DNA of 5,259 bases, from contig CALMAD010000261.1 of the NCBI GenBank assembly GCA_937859105.1, positions 1 through 5,259 of the forward strand. Reading direction: 5' to 3'. Source of the DNA: an uncultured Propionibacteriaceae bacterium (lineage in GTDB: Bacteria > Actinomycetota > Actinomycetes > Propionibacteriales > Propionibacteriaceae). Both the position numbers and the translations under genes were made by a program. The notes below the pieces were generated by a model. The model did no database searches. It was not told the origin of the DNA and was given only the letters and a program-made list of their open reading frames with translations. This document shows, piece after piece, positions 1 through 5,259 of this stretch (position 1 is its first letter; each line of letters opens with the position of its first letter).

Positions 1-27
1 ACCTTGGACGACCCTGGATAGACGATT
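1..27. other. Left-edge intergenic remnant
   Basis: Nothing can be assigned here. One plus-strand frame reads six codons from the left edge to a TAG at 19-21, which would fit the tail of a convergent gene, but the stretch is too short to support a call. Confidence 0.2.
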
Positions 28-52
28 CAAAACAGGGACAGCGCATTGTCCC
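28..52 (-). terminator. Probable intrinsic terminator of the operon
   Basis: On the minus strand a perfect 6-bp stem (GGGACA with TGTCCC, positions 47-52 and 35-40) encloses a 6-nt loop. It is followed by T, G and then TTTT at 32-29. It sits about 45 nt after the FHA stop codon. The T-tract is short and interrupted, as is common in GC-rich actinobacteria, so the termination function is inferred. Confidence 0.5.
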
Positions 53-60
53 CCCTGTCA

Positions 61-94
61 GGGACACCCTTTGCTGCGCCGCGAAAAGGGACCC
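61..94. repeat. Imperfect inverted repeat directly after the FHA stop codon
   Basis: CCCTTT (67-72) pairs with AAAGGG (85-90). Inside are a G-A mismatch and a few more GC pairs around a GCC loop; outside, GGG (61-63) can pair with CCC (92-94). The structure abuts the FHA stop (95-97) and could stabilise the mRNA 3' end, contribute to termination, or be part of a dispersed REP-like repeat. Confidence 0.5.
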
Positions 95-808
95 TCAGAG
101 CTCCGCTTCCTCGTCGGTCGCCTCCCGGACGACGATCCGCGTCCACGAGCCCAGGTAGAGCCGCTCGTCGGGGTGCACCTGGGTGCGGCCGCCGATCGGA
201 TCCTCCGGCAGCGCGTCCCCCAGCCGCACGACGAACGTGCCGTTCGACGAGCCGAGGTCCTCGACGAACCAGCGGTCGCCGTCGGTCGTCAGCCGCGCGT
301 GCCGCCGGCTCACGCCGTTGTCGTCGCAGTCGATCTCCGGCGCGGCCGTGCCGGACGTGCGGCGTCCGATCAGCGACTCGCGCCCCCGCAGCGGCACGAC
401 GTGCGGCAGGCCCGGCGACGGCAGCGCGTCGGGGCTCTCCTGGCTGGCGTACCAGTCGGGGTCGATCCACACCTCTGCCACGAAGGACGCCGCCCGCGGC
501 GCGACCGCCGCTCCCTCGGGGACGTCGAACATCGCCGGCTGCTCCGGCTCGGCCGGCCCCTCCGGCTCGGCCGGTCCCGGCTCGTTCGGCTCCTCGGCCG
601 CAGGCGCCGCCGTCCGCGGCAGCGCGCCCGTGGTGTAGTCGTAGCCGCACTGCTCGCAGAAGAGGGCGTCCGCCGGGGCGGGCGCCGAGCAGTGGGGGCA
701 CGTCTGCCCCGACGCCCCGGGCCCGGACGCCGCCGGCGCGACCGGCGCCCCGCAGGTGTCGCAGTAGTCGGTGGCCTGCGTGTCGTGGCCGTTCGGACAG
801 GTCGCCAC
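95..808 (-). CDS. FHA-domain phosphothreonine-binding protein with two N-terminal zinc ribbons
   Basis: A 237-residue protein, likely the phospho-reader of the cassette. The first cysteine-rich module has C4-x3-H8 and C16-x2-C19; the second is a plain ribbon, C37-x2-C40 and C51-x2-C54. Residues about 66-105 form a Pro/Glu/Ala-rich acidic linker with a tandem GPAEPE repeat. The FHA domain covers about 145-228 with the family signatures: LIGRR (146-150), VSRRHA (166-171) and LGSSNGTF (185-192). R149, S167, H170 and N189 are the residues expected around phosphothreonine. The start is the GTG at 808, preceded by GAGGGG five bases upstream and only 1 nt from the VWA stop, so translation is probably coupled. 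In mycobacteria the FHA protein GarA is a PknG substrate carrying an ETTSVF-type phosphorylation motif; none is present here, so it is not a simple GarA orthologue. It has no membrane segment. It is the last gene of the operon. Confidence 0.93.
   Translation of the reverse strand: MATCPNGHDTQATDYCDTCGAPVAPAASGPGASGQTCPHCSAPAPADALFCEQCGYDYTTGALPRTAAPAAEEPNEPGPAEPEGPAEPEQPAMFDVPEGAAVAPRAASFVAEVWIDPDWYASQESPDALPSPGLPHVVPLRGRESLIGRRTSGTAAPEIDCDDNGVSRRHARLTTDGDRWFVEDLGSSNGTFVVRLGDALPEDPIGGRTQVHPDERLYLGSWTRIVVREATDEEAEL
542..577 (-). repeat. Tandem 18-bp repeat coding for the FHA-protein linker
   Basis: Two adjacent 18-bp copies (542-559 and 560-577) differ at one base (C557 against T575). In the protein they give GPAEPE twice (residues 78-89), within the acidic Pro-rich spacer between the zinc ribbons and the FHA domain. 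The near-identity at DNA level suggests a recent duplication or slippage event. Confidence 0.75.
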
Positions 809-809
809 G

Positions 810-2093
810 TCAGCCCCTCACTCGGGTGGTCTTGGTGGACGCCGTGTCCAGCGCCATCTCGTCGGCCTTCGCGACCGACCGCTTGAGCCGGACGGTACCG
901 GACCCGGCGTCCTGGACGTCGACGACCTTCCGCAGCCGCGTCGTCGCCTCGGTGTTCCCCGTCGCGGCGGCGAGTTGCACGGCCCGCCCGAGCTTCGTCG
1001 TCGCCGTCCCCAGGTCGCCCGCGGCCTTTGCGGCCAGGCCCTCCTGGATCGCGTCGGCCAGCTCCGCCTGCCCGGTGTAGTGGGCGACCTCGGGGTTGAT
1101 GCGCGTCGTCAGGGCATCGTCGGCACTCCAGGTGGCCTTCACCAGACCCTGGGTCTGCACCTCCCCGTCCGCGAACAGCTGGACGCGGGCCGCCAACTGC
1201 TCCTGCCCCGCCGTCTTCGCGGCCAGCCGGACGGCCACGTGGTAGTCCCGCGTCTCGTCGCCCCAGGAGCCGGTCGGGTAGCCGACCGTCAGCGGGCCGA
1301 TCGGCGTCCCCCGCGTCGACAGGTCCTCCACCGCGGGCGACACCTGCCGGACGAAGAGGATCTGCGCGCCCTGCGGCGTCCAGACGCGCAATTGCGCGTC
1401 GGCCACCCCGCGGGCCATGGACGCCCGCATCAGGGACGCGAACTCCGCGCTCAGCCGCGACGGGTCGGGGATGATGTCGACCGTGCCCAGCAGGGCCGTC
1501 GCGACCTTGCGCACCTCGCTCACCACCCAGTCGGTGCCGACGCCGCGACAGTCGCACTGGAACTGCCCCGCACAAGCCCGGATGGCCGCGTCCAGCGCGG
1601 CGGCCGACTCGTCGCGGTCCTCGCCGTCGGTGAGCAGGATCGCGTGCTTCTGCCAGACCTGGCCGCCCATGCTGTCGAAGAGGGCCAGCGCCAGCCGGAG
1701 CCAGGCCCCGATCGCCGTGCCGCCGTCGGCCTGCAGCCAGCCGATCGCCTCCTGCGCCTCCCGGCGGGTCTGCGGGGTCATCCGCACCATGCCCTCGCCG
1801 GTGCGCACCATCGGGTAGGCGAGGTAGGCGCGCTCGGTGCCGGCGACGACCGCGAAGTACGTGCCGTCGGCCACGTGGTCGAGGGCCACCATCGCGGCGC
1901 GCTTCGCCGCCTCCATGTTGACGCGCCCCATCGAGCCCGAGCTGTCGATGATGACGATCTCGCCGGCGGGCCCACCGGATCCCGCCCCGGCCCGCCCGGC
2001 CCCCTGGACGCCCACCCGGACGATCGCGTTCACGTCCGTCCCGCCGTCGGGCAGGAACTCGTTCTGGTACACGGTCGCGCTGAACGTGGCCAT
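810..2093 (-). CDS. Cytosolic von Willebrand factor A (VWA) domain protein with intact MIDAS
   Basis: A 427-residue protein with a VWA domain at about 44-225. The metal-ion-dependent adhesion site is complete: D50-x-S52-x-S54 in IIDSSGSM, T126 in GGTAIG, and D156 in LLTDGED. Such domains bind partner proteins through a divalent metal. A Cys cluster (C174, C180, C182 in ACAGQFQCDC) lies within the fold. Residues about 230-325 look beta-rich and about 335-385 look helical, ending in a short basic tail. There is no signal peptide or transmembrane segment, so it should act in the cytosol, unlike surface VWA adhesins. The start is the ATG at 2093, with AAAGGGG seven bases upstream; the gene begins 4 nt after the phosphatase stop and ends 1 nt before the FHA start. 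VWA genes beside PknG, PP2C and FHA genes are familiar in Actinobacteria, but the biochemical role is not established. A scaffold or substrate-presenting role is inference. Confidence 0.92.
   Translation of the reverse strand: MATFSATVYQNEFLPDGGTDVNAIVRVGVQGAGRAGAGSGGPAGEIVIIDSSGSMGRVNMEAAKRAAMVALDHVADGTYFAVVAGTERAYLAYPMVRTGEGMVRMTPQTRREAQEAIGWLQADGGTAIGAWLRLALALFDSMGGQVWQKHAILLTDGEDRDESAAALDAAIRACAGQFQCDCRGVGTDWVVSEVRKVATALLGTVDIIPDPSRLSAEFASLMRASMARGVADAQLRVWTPQGAQILFVRQVSPAVEDLSTRGTPIGPLTVGYPTGSWGDETRDYHVAVRLAAKTAGQEQLAARVQLFADGEVQTQGLVKATWSADDALTTRINPEVAHYTGQAELADAIQEGLAAKAAGDLGTATTKLGRAVQLAAATGNTEATTRLRKVVDVQDAGSGTVRLKRSVAKADEMALDTASTKTTRVRG
814..819 (-). promoter_or_regulatory. Ribosome binding site of the FHA gene
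   Basis: GAGGGG on the minus strand, five bases before the GTG at 808, is embedded in the last codons of the VWA gene. It supports the GTG start, which also keeps the first zinc-ligand pair (C4/H8) at the extreme N-terminus. Confidence 0.65.
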
Positions 2094-2097
2094 CGGA

Positions 2098-3075
2098 TCA
2101 CCCCTTTGTCGGGTCGCCCAGGCGGATGAGGGCGACCGTGATGTTGTCCTGCCCGCCGCGTCCGTTTGCCCAGGCCACGAGGGCCTCGGCGAGCGCCACG
2201 GGGTCGTCGCCGGCCTCGGAGCGGCACGCCGCGACGATCTCGGCGAGCGCCTCGGGGGCCGACGCGTAGTTCCACAGCCCGTCGCTGCACACGCACAGCC
2301 AGCCGGGGCCGGGCGCCTCGAACGGGACGATCTCGGGGTCGAGCTCGGGGGCGTCCAGGCCGAGCCACGCGGTGATCACGTGCCCGTGGACGCCCGCCTC
2401 CGCCTCGTCGCGGGACGCCCCGGCGACGATGTCCTCCTGGGCGAGGGAGTCGTCGACGGTGAGCTGCGCCGAAGAGCCGTCGTCGCCGAACCAGTAGACG
2501 CGCGAGTCGCCGATGCTCGCGATGTGGGCCGCGTCGCCCGCCACGACCGCCGCGACCAGCGTGCAGGACGCCGCGTTCGCCGCCGCCGGGTGCGTGCCGG
2601 CGATCACGGCCTCGTTGGCCGCCTCCGTGGCCCGCCGCAGCAGGACGCCCACCTCCTCGCCCTCGCGGGCCGTCAGCACGGCGAGCGCCGCCCGCGCGGC
2701 CGCCAGCGACGCGACGTCGGAGTCGTCCGACGACGACACCCCGTCGCACACGATCGCCACGGCGCGCGAGCCGGGCACCGAGCAGGCGGCGAGCGCGAAG
2801 GCGTCCTCGTTGCGTGGGTGCCGGACGCCCTTGTCGCACACCCCGCCGACCCAGGACGCCGGCTTCTCGACCAGGTGGTCGCGCTCGCTCGGGGCCTTCG
2901 TCCCGCAGACCTCGCAGTACCCCTCGGCGCCCACGCGGCCCCCGCACTCCGCGCACCGCAGGGACGGCTCCGGACGCACCGGCTCGGTGGCCACGTCGTC
3001 GAACCCCTCGGCGTCCGGCCCCGCACCCCCGCTCTGGAAGCGCTCCCCGGGGGGCTGATCCCACGTCTGACTCAC
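2098..3075 (-). CDS. PP2C-family serine/threonine phosphatase with N-terminal zinc ribbon
   Basis: This is a 325-residue PPM/PP2C metal-dependent phosphatase, probably the eraser that opposes the upstream kinase. Residues 1-38 are a polar, likely disordered tail. A zinc ribbon follows (C41-x2-C44, C54-x2-C57), and the catalytic domain spans about 76-320. The metal and phosphate residues are all present: RHPRNED (R85, E90, D91), CDGVSSS (D111, G112), IGDSRVY (189-194 region, D190), CSDGLWN (D265, G266) and GGQDN (D310, N311), so it should be active. The usual GG(H/M) stretch after the DG of motif 2 is replaced by a Ser/Asp-rich loop. The start chosen is the GTG at 3075: it overlaps the kinase TGA as GTGA and has a GGAG six bases upstream. 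The frame is open far upstream (to about 4215), but that stretch is antisense-like noise inside the kinase gene. No signal peptide or membrane helix is seen, and the specific substrate is unknown. Confidence 0.93.
   Translation of the reverse strand: MSQTWDQPPGERFQSGGAGPDAEGFDDVATEPVRPEPSLRCAECGGRVGAEGYCEVCGTKAPSERDHLVEKPASWVGGVCDKGVRHPRNEDAFALAACSVPGSRAVAIVCDGVSSSDDSDVASLAAARAALAVLTAREGEEVGVLLRRATEAANEAVIAGTHPAAANAASCTLVAAVVAGDAAHIASIGDSRVYWFGDDGSSAQLTVDDSLAQEDIVAGASRDEAEAGVHGHVITAWLGLDAPELDPEIVPFEAPGPGWLCVCSDGLWNYASAPEALAEIVAACRSEAGDDPVALAEALVAWANGRGGQDNITVALIRLGDPTKG
2101..2107 (-). promoter_or_regulatory. Ribosome binding site of the VWA gene
   Basis: AAAGGGG on the minus strand lies seven bases before the ATG at 2093. 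It falls within the last codons of the phosphatase gene, so the two genes must be co-transcribed for this site to work as seen. Confidence 0.65.
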
Positions 3076-5259
3076 AGCAGGCTCCATCTTCTCGTCGCGT
3101 TGGCTTGGTCGATGAGCGCATGGCGCTCGGAGGGATCGGTCACGAGGCCCGCGAGGTCGCGGTACGCCTCCTCCAGTTGCTGCCGGACGTTCCGCTCGGT
3201 CGCGGGCACGCCCCCGATCAGGGACGCCGCCGTCCCCCGCCGGCCGCGCACCTTGGGCAGCGCGCGACTGAGGACGTCGACCGCGTACCGGTTGTAGCGC
3301 TCCGCGTCGAGGTTGGCCGCGGCCAGCGCGTCGAGCGCGCGGGCGAGGTCGTCGAGGGAGGCGTCCGGGCCCAGCAGCAGCTCGGCACGCAGCACGCGCG
3401 ACTCGGTGTAGCCCCGCGCGGTCTGCGAGATCATCGCGAGCGCCTCCCGCGCCCCGCGGACGTCCCCGCGCTCCCGCCGGATGCGCGACAGTCCGAACGC
3501 GCTCGCCGTGACGTAGGCGGCGTCCGTGGACGCGCAGATGGCGTAGAGGGCCTCCGCGAGGCCCGGCTCGCCGCCGCGCTCGCACGCGACGGCCAGAGCG
3601 AGCTTGGGCGCAAGCTCGCCCGGCACCTGCCCGTAGACGGCGTTGAAGGACGCCTGCGCCCGCGCGAAATCGCCCGCGACCAGGGCGGCGGCCCCCTGCA
3701 TCCAGACCGCGCGCCACTCCCAGGGGTCGCGGGCCAGCATGCGCGCGATGGCCTCGTCGACGAGGGTCGGCAGGCCGGCGTCCAGCGCGGTGACGATCGT
3801 GTCGAGCTCGACCTGCGGCGTCCGTTGGGGGCATTGGGCCAGCGCGGCGAGGCGTCCGTGGGCGTCGGTGGGCAGCTTGGCGAGCCAGTCCCACTGCGGG
3901 TCGGACGTGTCCGGACGCAGTTGCGGAAGCTGGTGCCAGTCGAAGGCGTCCGCGGCGACGGACGGCGGCTCGAAGAGCGGCGACGGCGAGCTCGCCGAGG
4001 CCGCGCCGGGCGAGCGCTGCCCCACGACCTCCCGCAGGACGCCGAGCAGCTGCCCGCGCAGCTCCTCGGCCGAGCTGAACCGGTCGGCCGGCTCGGGCGC
4101 GCAGCACTTCAGGACGAGCCGATACAGCGAGTCGTGCGCCGCCAGCACCGGCAACTCCTCCACCGGCGGCAGCGACGTCGCGTAGGCGCCCTGGTAGCCC
4201 CGGAACTCCGCGCACAGCAGCACGAGCGTCCGCCCGATCGTGTACAGGTCGGACGCCACCGACGGCCCCCGCGAGGCCACCTCCGGCGCCTGGAAGCCGA
4301 CGGTGCCGTAGATCGTCGAGTGGTCGTCGTCCATGCGCCGGACGCCGCCCAGGTCGATGAGCTTCGCCGCGTCCCCCACCTGCATGACGTTGTCGGGCTT
4401 GAAATCGCAGTACAGCAACCCGATCGAGTGCAGGTACCCGAACGCGGGCAGGATCTCGACGAGGTAGGCCAGCGCCCAGTCCACCGGCAGCGGGTCGTAG
4501 ACGCCCCCGTTGGCGGCCTGCCGCTGCTTGAGCAGGTCTTTCAGCGAGCGCCCGGGCACGTACTCCATGACGATGTACGCCTCGCCGTCGTGCCAGACGA
4601 AGTTGTAGATCTCCACGATCAGCGGGTGCTCGACCTGGGCGAGGAAGCGTTTCTCGGCCTGCGCGGCGAGCACGGCGTCCGCGTCGCCGGTGTTCAGCAG
4701 GCCCTTCAGCACGACGAACCGGTCGTTCACGTTCTTGTCGCGGGCCAGGTAGATCCAGCCCATGCCGCCGTAGGCGAGGCAGCCGACCACCTGGTACTGC
4801 CCGGCGACGAGCTCGCCGGGCTCGATCTTCGGGTCGAACGAGTACGGCGACTGGCAGTGGGGGCAGAAGCCCTGGGTGCGGCCGGAGGCGTCCTTCCGGG
4901 CGCGGCCCACCGGGTTGCCGCAGTGCGGGCAGTTGCGCCGCTCCTCGGGGACGACCGGGTCGGCCATGACCTGCGCGAGCGGGTCGACCTCGGGCGCGGG
5001 CGGAACCGTCGTCAGGCCGGCCCCGATGCGGGTCGTCCGCCGCTGCGGGACGACCCGGCGGTGCGTCGCGCCCTGGCCCGGCGCGACCCGCGCCGACCCC
5101 AGCGCGGTGGACGCCAGCTCGTGCGAAGTCCGCGTCACGGTCGACGGCTGCGTCCCCAGCACGGCCCCCGGGGCCGCGCCCGCGGGGTTGCCGCAGACGT
5201 CGCAGTAGCCGTCCACGATCGTCCCGGGGCAGCCCGGCTGGTCGCAGGCGCCCGTCGCC
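3072..5259 (-). CDS. pknG: PknG-type serine/threonine protein kinase with zinc-ribbon/rubredoxin N-terminus and TPR C-terminus (5' end outside window)
   Basis: This is a soluble kinase that transfers phosphate from ATP to Ser/Thr of cytosolic partners. The frame stays open to the right edge, so 728 residues are visible (residue 1 = codon 5258-5256). In order: a zinc finger C5-x4-C10 with C19-x2-C22; a Thr/Ser-rich linker at about 30-100; a rubredoxin-like module C110-x2-C113 and C132-x2-C135; and a kinase domain at about 155-410. The kinase has glycine loop AYGGMG (162-167), ATP lysine K185 in VVLKGL, catalytic loop YCDFKPDN (D285, K287, N290), DLG (D302) and APE (324-326). From about 440 to the end is an alpha-helical TPR-like region. 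The non-RD catalytic loop, DLG and rubredoxin module are PknG hallmarks; M. tuberculosis PknG is about 750 residues, so only a short N-terminal stretch is probably missing. Its stop overlaps the start of the phosphatase gene. The internal GTG at 5216 is not the true start, because it would remove the first cysteine pair. No transmembrane segment is seen. Confidence 0.95.
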   Translation of the reverse strand, partial: ATGACDQPGCPGTIVDGYCDVCGNPAGAAPGAVLGTQPSTVTRTSHELASTALGSARVAPGQGATHRRVVPQRRTTRIGAGLTTVPPAPEVDPLAQVMADPVVPEERRNCPHCGNPVGRARKDASGRTQGFCPHCQSPYSFDPKIEPGELVAGQYQVVGCLAYGGMGWIYLARDKNVNDRFVVLKGLLNTGDADAVLAAQAEKRFLAQVEHPLIVEIYNFVWHDGEAYIVMEYVPGRSLKDLLKQRQAANGGVYDPLPVDWALAYLVEILPAFGYLHSIGLLYCDFKPDNVMQVGDAAKLIDLGGVRRMDDDHSTIYGTVGFQAPEVASRGPSVASDLYTIGRTLVLLCAEFRGYQGAYATSLPPVEELPVLAAHDSLYRLVLKCCAPEPADRFSSAEELRGQLLGVLREVVGQRSPGAASASSPSPLFEPPSVAADAFDWHQLPQLRPDTSDPQWDWLAKLPTDAHGRLAALAQCPQRTPQVELDTIVTALDAGLPTLVDEAIARMLARDPWEWRAVWMQGAAALVAGDFARAQASFNAVYGQVPGELAPKLALAVACERGGEPGLAEALYAICASTDAAYVTASAFGLSRIRRERGDVRGAREALAMISQTARGYTESRVLRAELLLGPDASLDDLARALDALAAANLDAERYNRYAVDVLSRALPKVRGRRGTAASLIGGVPATERNVRQQLEEAYRDLAGLVTDPSERHALIDQANATRRWSLL
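3082..3085 (-). promoter_or_regulatory. Ribosome binding site of the PP2C gene, inside the kinase gene
   Basis: On the minus strand GGAG lies six bases before the GTG at 3075-3073, whose last two bases begin the kinase stop (GTGA overlap). This decides the start in favour of this GTG over the in-frame ATG at 3087-3085, which shares bases with the GGAG and has only a GAG three bases upstream. The layout suggests translational coupling of phosphatase to kinase. Confidence 0.65.

Noticed and set aside
1..21. Tail of a convergent plus-strand gene ending at TAG 19-21
   Set aside because: Only six codons are visible, far too few to tell from chance.
46..1080. Plus-strand open frames opposite the FHA gene (46-1080 and 71-886)
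   Set aside because: Compositionally biased shadows; the minus strand here has unmistakable zinc-ribbon and FHA motifs.
771..2129. Long plus-strand open frame opposite the VWA gene
   Set aside because: Arg/Pro/Gly/His-rich translation with no recognisable domain; it is the expected antisense open frame of a GC-rich gene whose minus strand encodes a clear VWA protein.
3085..3087. ATG as alternative start of the PP2C gene
   Set aside because: It would add only four residues (MEPA), its G overlaps the GGAG that serves the GTG, and it has no well-spaced ribosome binding site. It cannot be fully excluded.
1837..3297. Plus-strand 486-codon open frame across the VWA/PP2C/kinase junctions
   Set aside because: It lies opposite three well-supported genes, has low-complexity Arg-rich content and no good ribosome binding site that I can see.
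3088..4215. Upstream extension of the PP2C frame to an ATG/GTG-like start near 4215
   Set aside because: This part overlaps the kinase TPR region in another frame and translates to Arg/Ala/Gly-rich sequence with no domain; the PP2C protein proper starts at the GTGA overlap.
95..5259. Type VI secretion phospho-regulation locus (PpkA/PppA/Fha type)
   Set aside because: The kinase is clearly PknG-like with rubredoxin and TPR parts, has no membrane segment, and no secretion gene is present in the window.
1..5259. CRISPR array, tRNA, rRNA, insertion sequence or prophage piece
   Set aside because: No regularly spaced repeats, RNA-gene-like stretches, transposase motifs or long terminal inverted repeats were seen; nearly all of the window is taken up by the four genes.

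Overview
The window is strongly GC-rich, with codon third positions almost always G or C and several GTG starts. All four genes belong to families I know mainly from Actinobacteria, so the source is most likely an actinobacterium. The genus cannot be read from this sequence. The repeat-like 3' end is reminiscent of deep-branching actinobacteria such as Thermoleophilia, but that is only an impression.

Everything that codes lies on the minus strand, so the genes run from right to left. From 5259 down to 3072 is a PknG-type serine/threonine kinase, cut by the right edge: its reading frame stays open, with recognisable zinc-finger residues, past the first in-window GTG. A PP2C-family phosphatase follows (3075 to 2098), starting at a GTG that overlaps the kinase stop. 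Next is a von Willebrand factor A (VWA) protein (2093 to 810), 4 nt after the phosphatase stop. Last is a zinc-ribbon/FHA protein (808 to 95), 1 nt after the VWA stop. Immediately past the FHA stop, positions 28 to 94 hold two or three small inverted repeats that probably form the operon terminator and may be a REP-like element. No promoter is visible; it should lie beyond the right edge.

Together the genes form a compact cytosolic phospho-signalling cassette: writer (kinase), eraser (phosphatase), reader (phosphothreonine-binding FHA) and a metal-dependent VWA protein that may act as scaffold. All key catalytic and binding residues are present. No protein has a signal peptide or membrane segment. 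The kinase, phosphatase and FHA protein each carry cysteine-rich zinc ribbons containing a near-identical (G/D)YC(D/E)xCG motif, the most distinctive feature of the locus. Mycobacterial PknG controls glutamate and 2-oxoglutarate metabolism through the FHA protein GarA. The FHA protein here is not an obvious GarA orthologue, so the input and output of this cassette are open questions.
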